A stretch of DNA of 38,906 nucleotides from an uncultured Clostridia bacterium (lineage in GTDB: Bacteria; Bacillota; Clostridia; Christensenellales; UBA1242): assembly GCA_944350015.1 (NCBI GenBank), contig CALVNW010000003.1:1-38906 (forward strand), written 5' to 3'. The notes beneath the pieces are model-generated. The model ran no database searches, was not told the origin of the DNA, and saw only the letters and a program-made list of their open reading frames with translations. The position numbers and the translations under genes were made by a program. Positions 13,778-21,847 of the stretch are shown here, piece by piece. Every line of letters begins with the position of its first letter. The first letter of the stretch is position 1.

Positions 13778-15697
13778 TTATTGAGAAACAACTTCTTCGC
13801 TTGATTTATGTGCATAAAAATCTTTTATAGCACCTTCAAAGTCAGAATAGGAAAGTTTAAATTCTTTTAATTTGAGTTTTATCATTTGCAAGCCAGTTTT
13901 AACAATGTTTATGTTATCGCTGTTGAAAATTGCTAAAACTTCCCGTCTTGAGCAACCTTTAACTATATAATTTTTAAAAAATATTTGTAAATTTTCAGGC
14001 AATTTCGGATAAAAATATTTCATCAAAAAGTCAACTCCGCCATATTCGTCTAGATGTTTTAACCTTAAGTCTGCATACACCTTAGACGATATTTTGTGTT
14101 GCACTTCGAGTGACTTTTTATCTGTTTTTTTCTTCCCCTTTTGCTTGTAAATCAACTCATTTTTGTTAATATTGTAAAATTTTATCAAGACCTCTCTTTT
14201 AAGAGTTGAAACATTCACCCTCTCCTTGCCTATAGCTAAGGCAAACTCTGCATAAGAGGTGTACTTTTGATTTATGTACATATCCTCAAAAAATTTTCTT
14301 TGAAAAGGTGTTAGGCTTGGCAAAAAGTAATCTAAAACAAACCTTTCTCCAAGTTTTGCTATGTCCGACCTAATTGTCGCTATCTCAACCACCGTCTCTC
14401 TTTGCTTGTTGCTTTTTTTGCTGGCGACTGGCTTTTGATTTACTAATTTTTCTAAGTCTGTGCTATTAAGTTTTTCTAGAATATTGTTTAAAGTAAATTG
14501 TAAATACAAGGTAGTACATTTACACTGTTTTGCTATGTCCGTCATCTTTTCGCCATTGTAATCCAAAACTGCTTTTACAAAAATAGTCTTATCCTTGCCA
14601 TTTAGCGTAGGCAAAAAATGTTCTCTTAAAAACTCCCTTCCGTATTTTTGTACACTTTCTTGGAAGCGCTTAAAAATATTTTCTTTTGCAACTGTACAAC
14701 TCAAACTTTGTGGAGACCTTCCCTTTGTATATTCTCTATAGTATTCATCGCCATAGGTCTCAAGTTTTTTGTAAACATTGCCCAAAAACGCCATAAAATT
14801 TCTTTCGCTATAGCCTAGTTTTTTAGCCATTTCTTCAATTGTTTCACCTTTGTATTCGAGTATAGCGCTCTTAAAAACTTCGGCTTGATTTTTTGTGAGT
14901 TTATATATAAAATAATCGCTCAAAAATTCTTTTCCGTATTGTTTGAATAACGCTTTGTTGTAATCATACTTCTTCTTTATTCTAGGACTGTAAAAGTTAA
15001 CCTCAACGAGCGCCTCAAAATTATTGCCGTGATTATAAAGTGCAATTACCTGATTCTTGGTCTTTTCAACAATCTGACTAACCCCTTCTCGAGACAAGTT
15101 TCTTTCCTTGCCAATCGTTCGCATAGTTTTTTCATTAAAATAATAGTCAATAAAGATATCAACATTACGCTTATCTAGTTGTGGCAAAATATTGTTTACG
15201 ATAAAGTCCTTGTCTATTTTATACTCGGCAAGCTCTTCATAAGGAATATAATCCTCAATGCTTTCTATCTCCTCTCTGCCTTCTTCAGTGCTTTGAACTC
15301 TCTCAAAACTTTTTTCATTCTTAAATGAATAAAGATTGCAAGCATAATCACGCACTTCTCTATAAATCGCCCTACCCAAATAGGTGCTAAACGCCATAGA
15401 ATAAGAAGGGTCAAACTTTTCAATCGCACTTAATAATGCAAGCGTGCCTATTTGCATAAGGTCCTCGCTTGCCGACTTGCGTTTGGCAAGGTCAACATAT
15501 TTACGGCAATTCACGTTGATAAAGTAGGCAACAAAGCGAAGATTGCCCTCTACTATTTTGTTCCTAATTTCTAGTTTTTTCTCTTTGCTCTGCTCGTTTA
15601 AATACTTTGCTATTAACACATCATTTTCCTCTCTAGAGAGCGCTTTAGGAAGAGGATAATACCATAAATCAATCTTTGGATTCTTTCTTTTGTCCAC
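13778..15697 (-). CDS. Sigma-70-family protein with four additional sigma-4-like C-terminal repeats
   Basis: The 639-residue product starts at GTG 15697 (TAGGAG six bases before). Residues 48-122 are a sigma region 2 (EGNLRFVAYFI, SEDLMQIGTLALLSAIEKFD, FSTYLGRAIYREVRDY). Residues about 164-222 are a normal region 4 (ILPQLDKRNVDIFIDYYFN, TMRTIGKERNLSREGVSQIV). After this, where sigma factors normally end, come four more units with the same layout at about 257-315, 355-411, 452-509 and 556-613: (E/D/R)F-(L/V)-x3-(Y/H)F-x2-x-L, an aromatic helix, then a helix-turn-helix-like segment ending in a lysine/leucine helix. Spacers are basic and vary in length. It lies between two BspA-type genes and is a candidate for their dedicated activator. 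It could also be a sigma-derived regulator that no longer binds core polymerase. Confidence 0.85.
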   Translation of the reverse strand: MDKRKNPKIDLWYYPLPKALSREENDVLIAKYLNEQSKEKKLEIRNKIVEGNLRFVAYFINVNCRKYVDLAKRKSASEDLMQIGTLALLSAIEKFDPSYSMAFSTYLGRAIYREVRDYACNLYSFKNEKSFERVQSTEEGREEIESIEDYIPYEELAEYKIDKDFIVNNILPQLDKRNVDIFIDYYFNEKTMRTIGKERNLSREGVSQIVEKTKNQVIALYNHGNNFEALVEVNFYSPRIKKKYDYNKALFKQYGKEFLSDYFIYKLTKNQAEVFKSAILEYKGETIEEMAKKLGYSERNFMAFLGNVYKKLETYGDEYYREYTKGRSPQSLSCTVAKENIFKRFQESVQKYGREFLREHFLPTLNGKDKTIFVKAVLDYNGEKMTDIAKQCKCTTLYLQFTLNNILEKLNSTDLEKLVNQKPVASKKSNKQRETVVEIATIRSDIAKLGERFVLDYFLPSLTPFQRKFFEDMYINQKYTSYAEFALAIGKERVNVSTLKREVLIKFYNINKNELIYKQKGKKKTDKKSLEVQHKISSKVYADLRLKHLDEYGGVDFLMKYFYPKLPENLQIFFKNYIVKGCSRREVLAIFNSDNINIVKTGLQMIKLKLKEFKLSYSDFEGAIKDFYAHKSSEEVVSQ

Positions 15698-15719
15698 AAT
15701 AAACTCCTATCCGCTTATA

Positions 15720-15748
15720 AGGATAACACAAAAACCCCACTTTGTAAA
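15720..15748 (-). promoter_or_regulatory. Possible promoter of the sigma gene
   Basis: Minus strand TTTACA (15743-15748), 17 bases, TATCCT (15720-15725), about 20 bases before the GTG. Moderate match to consensus. The G tract seen at the surface-protein promoters is absent. Confidence 0.5.
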
Positions 15749-15830
15749 TAGCAAATTGGAACAAAGTGGAGGCTTTCTAAGCTTTGGGGTTCCTAATGAT
15801 GTTTGAAAGGCAAAAAATAGTTATTTAAAA

Positions 15831-15880
15831 AATAAAGTAAAGCAGTTTAACCCATAGGGATAACACAACTTTACTTTATT
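15831..15880 (-). terminator. Terminator of surface protein gene 2
   Basis: AATAAAGTAAAG (15831-15842) pairs perfectly with CTTTACTTTATT (15869-15880). On the minus strand the stem is followed by a T run (TTTTTTAAATAA). The remaining spacer up to the sigma gene also holds a CCACTTTGT/ACAAAGTGG hairpin (15737-15769). Confidence 0.85.
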
Positions 15881-15925
15881 TGAATAAACTATATTTAATA
15901 TTTTTTTAATGTCCTTCCTAGTTGT

Positions 15926-18562
15926 CTACACATTACGTTTCCAGTAGTAATTAACATAGGTATTTTTAAGATAAGTTGCGTTAGTAATAGAATCGCTAAC
16001 TGATATGTCTTCTCCGCTTGTAGCCGTCTCATCCTCTGTAACATACCAACCCGTGGTCGCGGTATTTGCAAATGCTACCGAGTCTAAACTGTTGCAACTT
16101 CGGAATGCACGATACCCTATACTTGTTAAACTTGATGGCAAGGTTATGCTTGTAAGTCCACTGCAACCATAGAATGCAGAATTCCCTATACTTGTTATAC
16201 CTTCTGGTAAGGTTATACCTGTAAGGCTACTGCAACCATAGAATGCAGAACCTCCTATACTTGTTAAACCTTCTGGCAGGGTTATACTTGTAAGTCCACT
16301 GCAATATTTGAATGCAGAATTCCCTATACTTTTTAAACTTGATGGTAAGGTTATACCTGTAAGGCCACTGCATTCTTGGAATGCATAATCTCCTATACTT
16401 GTTAAATTTGTGCAATTACTTAAATCTACAGTTGTAAGTCCACTGCAATCATAGAACGCCCAATCCCCTATACTTTTTAAACCTTCTGGCAAGGTTATGC
16501 TTGTAAGTCCACTGCAATCTTGGAATGCAAAATCTCCTATACTTGTTAAACCTTCTGGCAAGGTTATGCTTGTAAGGCTACTGCAACCATAGAATGCAGA
16601 ACCTTCTATACTTGTTAAACCTTCTGGCAGGGTTATGCTTGTAAGCCCACTGCAATCAAGGAATGCACCATACCCTATACTTGTTAAACTTATGCAATTA
16701 TTTAAATTTACAGTTGTAAGTCCACTGCAATCTTGGAATGCATAATCTCCTATACTTGTTAAACCTTCTGGCAGGGTTATACTTGTAAGTCCACTGCAAC
16801 CATAGAATGCATAACTCCCTATACTTGTTAAACTTGTGTAATTACTTAAATCTACAGTTGTAAGTCCATCGAAATCATAGAATGCTCCTTGATTTATCTC
16901 AGTAGTTTTGCTATCTAGGTTTATCGATGATATATCTCTTGATGTAGGTACTAGTGCTATAAAATCGTCTTCATATACATAATACTGCATATTGTCTATT
17001 GTTTGTATCCTTGGTGCAGGCTTCTCTTCTCCGTCACTAAGATTATATACTTCCTTTGCATATTGGGCTACATTACCTTTATCGTCACTTCCTATAGTTA
17101 GAGTTAAACTGCTATAATTGTATACTTCGGCTAACGCATAACAATTATAGAATGCAGAAGCCTCTATCCTTGTTAAACCTTCTGGCAAGGTTATACTTGT
17201 AAGTCCACTGCAACTATTGAATGCAGACTCCCCTATACCTGTTAACCTTGATGGCAGGGTTATGCTTGTAAGTCCACTGCAACCAAGGAATGCACCATCT
17301 CCTATACTTGTTATATATGATGGTATAGTTGAGTTATTACAACCAAAAACTAATGTATTTGTATCAGTTTCTATCATACAATTGCCTTCGCTATGGTATA
17401 CACTGTTTCCTTCTTCCACAGTTATACTTTCAAGTCCACCACATCTATTGAGAGCGCCAAGCCCTATACTTGTTAAACTTGATGGTAAGGTTATACTTGC
17501 AAGGCTACTGCAAGAATCGAATGCAAAATCCCCTATACGTGTTAAACTTGTGCAATTACTTAAATCTACAGCTGTAAGTCCACTACAATAAGAGAATGCA
17601 GAACCCCCTATACTTTTTAAACTTGTACAATTACTTAAATCTACAGTTGTAAGTCCACTACAATAAGAGAATGCATAATCTCCTATACTTGTTAAACCTG
17701 ATGGGAAGGTTATGCTTGTAAGTCCATTGCAATTATAGAATGCACTACCCCCTATACTTGTTAACGTCGAAGGCAGTTCTACGCTTGTTATTCCACTGTT
17801 ATAGAATACTCCGCCACCTGCTATTGCTGTAACCGTAAAAGCATTCCCCTCAATCCACTGCCCTTCGACATTTTGTGATACTGTAGAAGGAATTACTACA
17901 TCTGTACTATCTGATAAGCTTGTGTAGTCTGTTAGTGTCACTGTTTGTTTATCTTCGTTAATCTCAAAAGTAAAATAATCATAAACCTCTGGCACAAATT
18001 GATTGATAGTGATTGTTATCTCACTTAAATCAACTTGTGATGATGAGGTAGAAGAAACTGTAAGTTTTATTGTTGCTGACACTTGTGTGCTATCTGTAAT
18101 CTGTGATGGTTTTACTGTCCCTTGTGGTATTCGTTCGATTATATCACCGTTATTGTCAAGGATTGTAATTGTAGCTGTGCCATTGCTAGGTTGCGTTGGT
18201 GAGTCTACAGTATATTCAAAGGTTTCGCCTGTCGATTCATCCATTGTGTTGATAATATCAAAATATAGTGCAAAGGTGCCGTAATCATTGGTAAATTCTC
18301 CTAAGTCCATATTAAAATTACCATTGATATACCCTGGCATAAACTTGTCTTGCTCTATTAGGCTATATGGCGTAGAGTTATTATCCTCTTGCATCCGTAC
18401 ATCTTTTACATACAGACTTTTATCGGCAACATTAAAATTGACACTGCCTTCCATTGTAATAGTTTGGCTCTGCCCTACCGCCCATACACCAACTATGAGC
18501 AATGACAAGGCTAGTATAAACGCCGACACTATTGACACTAATTTAACTTTTAAACTTTTCAT
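15926..18562 (-). CDS. BspA-type leucine-rich-repeat surface protein 2
   Basis: This 878-residue paralogue of the 9958-12162 product shares the N-terminal hydrophobic segment (VSAFILALSLLIVGVWAV), a beta-rich N-domain and LRR_5 repeats such as SIGDYAFQDCSGLTSITLP in two blocks. The blocks are split by a non-repeat insert of about 75 residues (YSSLTLTIGSDDKGN to SSINLDSKTTEIN). The tail ends NTYVNYYWKRNV, like its paralogue. I chose the ATG at 18562 (GTGAGG upstream) instead of the upstream in-frame codon at 18595, which lies inside the palindrome and has no ribosome site. Expected outside the cell; no LPXTG anchor is visible. Repeat DNA is nearly identical between units, so copy number may vary by recombination. 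Confidence 0.92.
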   Translation of the reverse strand: MKSLKVKLVSIVSAFILALSLLIVGVWAVGQSQTITMEGSVNFNVADKSLYVKDVRMQEDNNSTPYSLIEQDKFMPGYINGNFNMDLGEFTNDYGTFALYFDIINTMDESTGETFEYTVDSPTQPSNGTATITILDNNGDIIERIPQGTVKPSQITDSTQVSATIKLTVSSTSSSQVDLSEITITINQFVPEVYDYFTFEINEDKQTVTLTDYTSLSDSTDVVIPSTVSQNVEGQWIEGNAFTVTAIAGGGVFYNSGITSVELPSTLTSIGGSAFYNCNGLTSITFPSGLTSIGDYAFSYCSGLTTVDLSNCTSLKSIGGSAFSYCSGLTAVDLSNCTSLTRIGDFAFDSCSSLASITLPSSLTSIGLGALNRCGGLESITVEEGNSVYHSEGNCMIETDTNTLVFGCNNSTIPSYITSIGDGAFLGCSGLTSITLPSRLTGIGESAFNSCSGLTSITLPEGLTRIEASAFYNCYALAEVYNYSSLTLTIGSDDKGNVAQYAKEVYNLSDGEEKPAPRIQTIDNMQYYVYEDDFIALVPTSRDISSINLDSKTTEINQGAFYDFDGLTTVDLSNYTSLTSIGSYAFYGCSGLTSITLPEGLTSIGDYAFQDCSGLTTVNLNNCISLTSIGYGAFLDCSGLTSITLPEGLTSIEGSAFYGCSSLTSITLPEGLTSIGDFAFQDCSGLTSITLPEGLKSIGDWAFYDCSGLTTVDLSNCTNLTSIGDYAFQECSGLTGITLPSSLKSIGNSAFKYCSGLTSITLPEGLTSIGGSAFYGCSSLTGITLPEGITSIGNSAFYGCSGLTSITLPSSLTSIGYRAFRSCNSLDSVAFANTATTGWYVTEDETATSGEDISVSDSITNATYLKNTYVNYYWKRNV

Positions 18563-18578
18563 AAAATACCTCACTTTA

Positions 18579-18620
18579 TAGAATAGGGTATCCAAAATTT
18601 ATTTTGGATACCCTATTCTA
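18579..18620. repeat. 20-base palindrome overlapping the -10 of surface protein gene 2
   Basis: TAGAATAGGGTATCCAAAAT (18579-18598) is the exact reverse complement of ATTTTGGATACCCTATTCTA (18601-18620) around a TT centre. The outer six bases of the right arm form the -10 (TAGAAT on the minus strand). The left arm ends a few bases before the ribosome site. Confidence 0.9.
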
Positions 18621-18684
18621 CCCCCCCGCATTTTTTGTCAAGCAAATTGACGTACTTCGCTCGAAATTATCACCAAAAAATGCT
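18615..18684 (-). promoter_or_regulatory. Extended promoter with G7 spacer tract, surface protein gene 2
   Basis: On the minus strand, TTGACA (18636-18641), AAAAATGC, seven Gs, then TAGAAT (18615-18620). The spacer is 15 bases, shorter than the 17-base optimum, so the promoter should be weak in this state. Upstream sequence (CGAAGTACGTCAATTTGC) and the GCATTTTTTG/CAAAAAATGC pair (18628 and 18675) match the gene 1 promoter. Similarity continues in patches to a shared GATGATTAAA at about 18721. Confidence 0.75.
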
Positions 18685-18737
18685 CCTACACTGTATCTCT
18701 CCGCAATTTCTGCCAATGAGGATGATTAAAAAACGAT

Positions 18738-18822
18738 GCAAGCTAAGTTTGCTGTCCAGCATAATGCTGGCGCCCAGCGTAAGGCTGGTACAAGCTAAGT
18801 TTGCTATCAAGCGTAAGGCTTG
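18738..18822. repeat. Array of five hairpins with TAA or GTAAG loops
   Basis: GCAAGC-TAA-GTTTGC (18738-18752), CCAGCA-TAA-TGCTGG (18756-18770), CCAGC-GTAAG-GCTGG (from 18774), CAAGC-TAA-GTTTG (18791-18803) and CAAGC-GTAAG-GCTTG (18808-18822). The stems differ but remain paired while the loop stays the same. The array ends next to the mnmE 3' end. Confidence 0.8.
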
Positions 18823-18841
18823 CGTTTTTTAAACTTAATTT

Positions 18842-20182
18842 TTATTTTCCTAAACAGAATTTAGAAAATATTAAATCAATAATTTGCTCGTTTTCACATT
18901 GTCCAGTGATTTTTCCAAGTTCGTTCCAAAGGTTTTTTATAAGCATTGCGATTATATCCATACTCTGCTCTCTGCTATCAAAAAGTTCGTTTAATATCTT
19001 TTTGCAATTCTTTAATATCGCGATTTGCCTTTCATTGATGACGATGATTTTGTTGTAGTCAATCTCTTCGCTAATCACCTTGCTATAAATTTTATCCTTG
19101 ATAAGTTCAATATTCTCGCCGTTCTGCGCGGAAATTTCTATCTCGTCGTCAATGGCCTCAAGCACTCTTTTTTTATCACTTTTGTTGACTATTGTTAGCA
19201 CATTATTTGCGTTTACTAACAACTTTTTAATCTCTTTATCTTCCTCTGTTAGAGTTCTGCTACCATCAAGCACAAACAAAACCACATCGGCATTTTGAAG
19301 AGATTTTTTTGACTTTTCAATGCCAATTTTCTCAACCTTATCTTGAGAGTCTCTAATACCTGCCGTATCGATAAAGTTAAGGTTTACACCTTTATAGGAA
19401 ACGCTTTCACTCAGCACGTCGCGCGTGGTACCTTCAATCTCCGTGACAATGGCACGTTCTTGCCCGACTAGCGCATTCAAAAGGCTTGACTTACCAACGT
19501 TTGGTGAGCCAACTATAGCAATATTGATGCCTTTAGAGATGTATCTTGCACTTTGCGAAGTTTCGATAAATTCCTCGATTTTTTTATCTATCTTGTCAAG
19601 GTCCGAAAAAATTTTCTCTTTTGCCGACTTTTCAAAGTCCTCTTCTGGATAGTCAAGAGTCGCCTCAATTTGAGCTATACTTTCTGTCAAACTATTTTGT
19701 AACTCTTTTATCTGTCCGCTAAGTTTGCCTTCGCTGAGCGCAAGAGAGGCTTTCAACTCGCTTTCACTTTGAGCGTTGATTTCGCCGATAATATTTTCGG
19801 CTTGGTCTAAGCTGATTTTACCATTTTCAAATGCACGCTTAGAAAATTCGCCCGCCTGAGCAAGCCTAACGCCTGACGAGATTAAACTGTCAAGCACCTT
19901 CTGACAAAGCACTGTGCCACCGTGAACGTGAAACTCAATGATATCCTCGCCGGTATATGATTTTGGCGCGCGAAAGTACACCATCAAACAGTGTTCTCTG
20001 CTTCCATCTTTAAAATCAAAATACCCTAGGTACATCATTCTCGGCACAATGGTGTTATAGTCCAAATTCTTAGACGAAAAAAATTCTTCTGCCTTTTGTA
20101 GACAGCCCTGTCCGCTCATTCTTACAACTGATATAGCTCCCCTGCCAACAGGCGTTGAGATTGCGCAAATAATATCTTCCAT
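18842..20182 (-). CDS. mnmE: tRNA modification GTPase MnmE (TrmE)
   Basis: The 446-residue GTPase works with MnmG to place the carboxymethylaminomethyl group on wobble U34 of certain tRNAs. It has the N-terminal MEDIICAISTPVGRGAISVVR tetrahydrofolate-binding domain start, G1 GSPNVGKSS (about 225-233), G2 GTTRD, G3 DTAG, G4 NKSD and the C-terminal FCLGK with the invariant cysteine. I chose the ATG at 20182 from homology. There is no ribosome site in front of it; instead a TATAAT ends six bases before the ATG, suggesting a leaderless transcript. No mnmG, jag or yidC neighbour is in the window, unlike the usual cluster. Confidence 0.96.
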   Translation of the reverse strand: MEDIICAISTPVGRGAISVVRMSGQGCLQKAEEFFSSKNLDYNTIVPRMMYLGYFDFKDGSREHCLMVYFRAPKSYTGEDIIEFHVHGGTVLCQKVLDSLISSGVRLAQAGEFSKRAFENGKISLDQAENIIGEINAQSESELKASLALSEGKLSGQIKELQNSLTESIAQIEATLDYPEEDFEKSAKEKIFSDLDKIDKKIEEFIETSQSARYISKGINIAIVGSPNVGKSSLLNALVGQERAIVTEIEGTTRDVLSESVSYKGVNLNFIDTAGIRDSQDKVEKIGIEKSKKSLQNADVVLFVLDGSRTLTEEDKEIKKLLVNANNVLTIVNKSDKKRVLEAIDDEIEISAQNGENIELIKDKIYSKVISEEIDYNKIIVINERQIAILKNCKKILNELFDSREQSMDIIAMLIKNLWNELGKITGQCENEQIIDLIFSKFCLGK

Positions 20183-20188
20183 AGTTTT

Positions 20189-20197
20189 ATTATAACA
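20189..20197 (-). promoter_or_regulatory. Extended -10 of mnmE placed for a leaderless mRNA
   Basis: Minus-strand TGT-TATAAT, then AAAACT, then ATG. Transcription would start at or within a base or two of the start codon. The -35 region is poor, as is usual with extended -10 promoters. Confidence 0.65.
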
Positions 20198-20360
20198 CAA
20201 AAATTTTTGTTTTGTTGTATTTTTAGTAATTTGTTTACAAACTTTGTCAATTTTCTTAAGTGAAATTTGATTTTGTTTAAATTCTTTTTAAAAAATAAGA
20301 ATAATTACCAATTATTTTTACACACTAAAGATGATTTTAAATGCGTTTTTAGGAGGTGCT

Positions 20361-21041
20361 ATGAAACTATTTTGGCTAAGTCTAATAATTCCTGTGCTAT
20401 TTTGCGCGCAGTATAATGTTGTATCTTTCTTTGAAGGCTATTCAACCATACAAATATATAGGGATGGCACGCAAATGGAACTGTCCGAAGAAAATAAAAA
20501 TAAGTTTGACGAACTTTTTTGCTCCTCAATTGAAGGAGCCATTCAAAAACCAGCATATGGAGTCATCACAAACGACATTTTGCAAGAGCAGTTAAAGCAA
20601 GGTATATGGATAAAATTTACCTTTTCGCAAACCATAGTAAAATCGCAAATGCCGTTTGATGAACTTATCATAAATATCACTAAGGACACCTCTGGGCTTA
20701 ATATCTATCGTGGTAATGACGGCGTCTTTGAAGGACGATGTTTCTATCTAGATTTGAAGGGCAACCTTAATGACCTTTACGATTTTATTGAAGGTCTTTC
20801 ACCAGCTAACCTAGCAGAGGTTGAACTTGAAAATCAAGAGCCAGAAAAGACCTCATTAGTCGACGATAAAAATGATAACGAAGATAAAGAGGATGAAACA
20901 GATAACACTCCGCCAAATGATAAAAAGCCTTCCCTAAAACTTGTTTCGAAACTTGACGAAAACTATGACGACCAACCTCAAGATAAACTTGAAGACAAAC
21001 TGCCAGAAAGTCAAAAAGAGCTTTTAAATCACCTTCAATAA
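20361..21041 (+). CDS. Secreted or membrane-anchored protein with acidic tail, unknown function
   Basis: The 226-residue product begins with a signal/anchor segment (MKLFWLSLIIPVLFCAQYNV), then a folded domain to about residue 150 (SIEGAIQKPAYGVITNDILQ, IWIKFTFSQ, LNIYRGNDGVFEGRCFYLDL). It ends in a long acidic, proline- and lysine-containing low-complexity tail. AGGAGG sits six bases before the ATG at 20361, which I prefer to the upstream ATG at 20331. The VLFC near the signal segment is not a good lipobox. It is divergent from mnmE. I do not recognise the family. Confidence 0.75.
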   Translation: MKLFWLSLIIPVLFCAQYNVVSFFEGYSTIQIYRDGTQMELSEENKNKFDELFCSSIEGAIQKPAYGVITNDILQEQLKQGIWIKFTFSQTIVKSQMPFDELIINITKDTSGLNIYRGNDGVFEGRCFYLDLKGNLNDLYDFIEGLSPANLAEVELENQEPEKTSLVDDKNDNEDKEDETDNTPPNDKKPSLKLVSKLDENYDDQPQDKLEDKLPESQKELLNHLQ

Positions 21042-21047
21042 TGTAGA

Positions 21048-21128
21048 CAATGTGATGTTAAAACTTAAACGAGTTAAGTTTTAATTTTGCTAAATGCAAA
21101 AACACAATAAATTGTGTTCATCACATAG
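21048..21128. repeat. CTATGTGATG cloverleaf-like element, copy A
   Basis: Ends are CAATGTGATG and CATCACATAG. Inside are three hairpins: AAAACTTAA/TTAAGTTTT, TTTGC/GCAAA and ACACAAT/ATTGTGT. The block that follows (to 21181) is the second half of the composite repeat and is nearly identical to 36455-36505. Confidence 0.8.
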
Positions 21129-21507
21129 TGTGTAAAACCATCAGCCTCACCCTTGCAAGCAAGTTCGGCTTCCGATATTATAAATTAAATAATAAGAATA
21201 GATGAAACTTAAAAAATTACAAACTCTGTCAATGTTTTAGCTATTCTATTTTATTATTATAATTTAAAATCATTTTTTATCTCTTTTTATTTTTTTAAAG
21301 TCTAGTAGAAAACAAACCTCGCTGACCTTAAAAATTTTAATAAAAACCAAAAAATAGATATGAACGAAAACATATCTATTTTTTATAAACTATATGTGTT
21401 TTACAGTTTTATTATACATAAGTTTTTCTTTGTACCCAAACAATCTATAAAATATTTTTGTCATAACTTGGCAGGTTTTGTAGAAGTATATCTCTTCGTT
21501 CGGTTTG

Positions 21508-21587
21508 CTATGTGATTTTAAAATTTAAGCAAGTTAAATTTTAAGTTTGCTATCGCAAACTGCACAATAACTTGTGTAATCACATAG
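21508..21587. repeat. CTATGTGATG cloverleaf-like element, copy D
   Basis: 80 bases from CTATGTGAT to ATCACATAG, with inner hairpins TTAAAATTTAA/TTAAATTTTAA and GTTTGC/GCAAAC, and an arm around CACAATAACTTGTG. Here the second-half block is missing, so the 80-base unit can exist alone. Confidence 0.8.
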
Positions 21588-21847
21588 CTTAAATAGATTT
21601 TTTCTATTTTTGCTAGCCTTACCAAAAAATTTAAAACCAAAGTCTAATATGATGTGTTATAGCTATTTTCTAGATATTTTAAATTTTGCTAAACTTAAAA
21701 CTTGTTATTCTGCTCAAAAATTATCAAATAACTTTTCATTATCTTGCAAATTAATTAGATTTTATATTTTTCACTCCACACAACATTTTTATATCGGTTT
21801 TAACTTAAGCATTCTGTTCTTTCCCCTGCTAAATTTATTACAAATTT

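Larger units (their letters stand above)
21042..21847. other. Non-coding stretch with two palindromic elements and a terminator
   Basis: No gene is visible. It contains copies of the CTATGTGATG element at 21048-21128 and 21508-21587, the associated GCCTCACCC...GGCTTCCGATATTATAA block at 21119-21181, and a perfect 14-base terminator hairpin AAAAAATAGATATG/CATATCTATTTTTT (21349-21362 with 21371-21384). The last 260 bases are plain AT-rich sequence. Confidence 0.75.

Noticed and set aside
16080-17770. Regular repeats suggesting a CRISPR array.
   Set aside because: They are in-frame LRR codons of a continuous coding sequence; there are no constant repeat and unique spacer units.
18738-18822. TAA-loop hairpins as a small CRISPR array.
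   Set aside because: Stems differ, spacings are irregular and no cas genes are present.
20361-20420. Lipobox in the secreted protein (VLFC).
   Set aside because: The residue before cysteine is phenylalanine, not G, A or S; more likely an ordinary signal or anchor segment.
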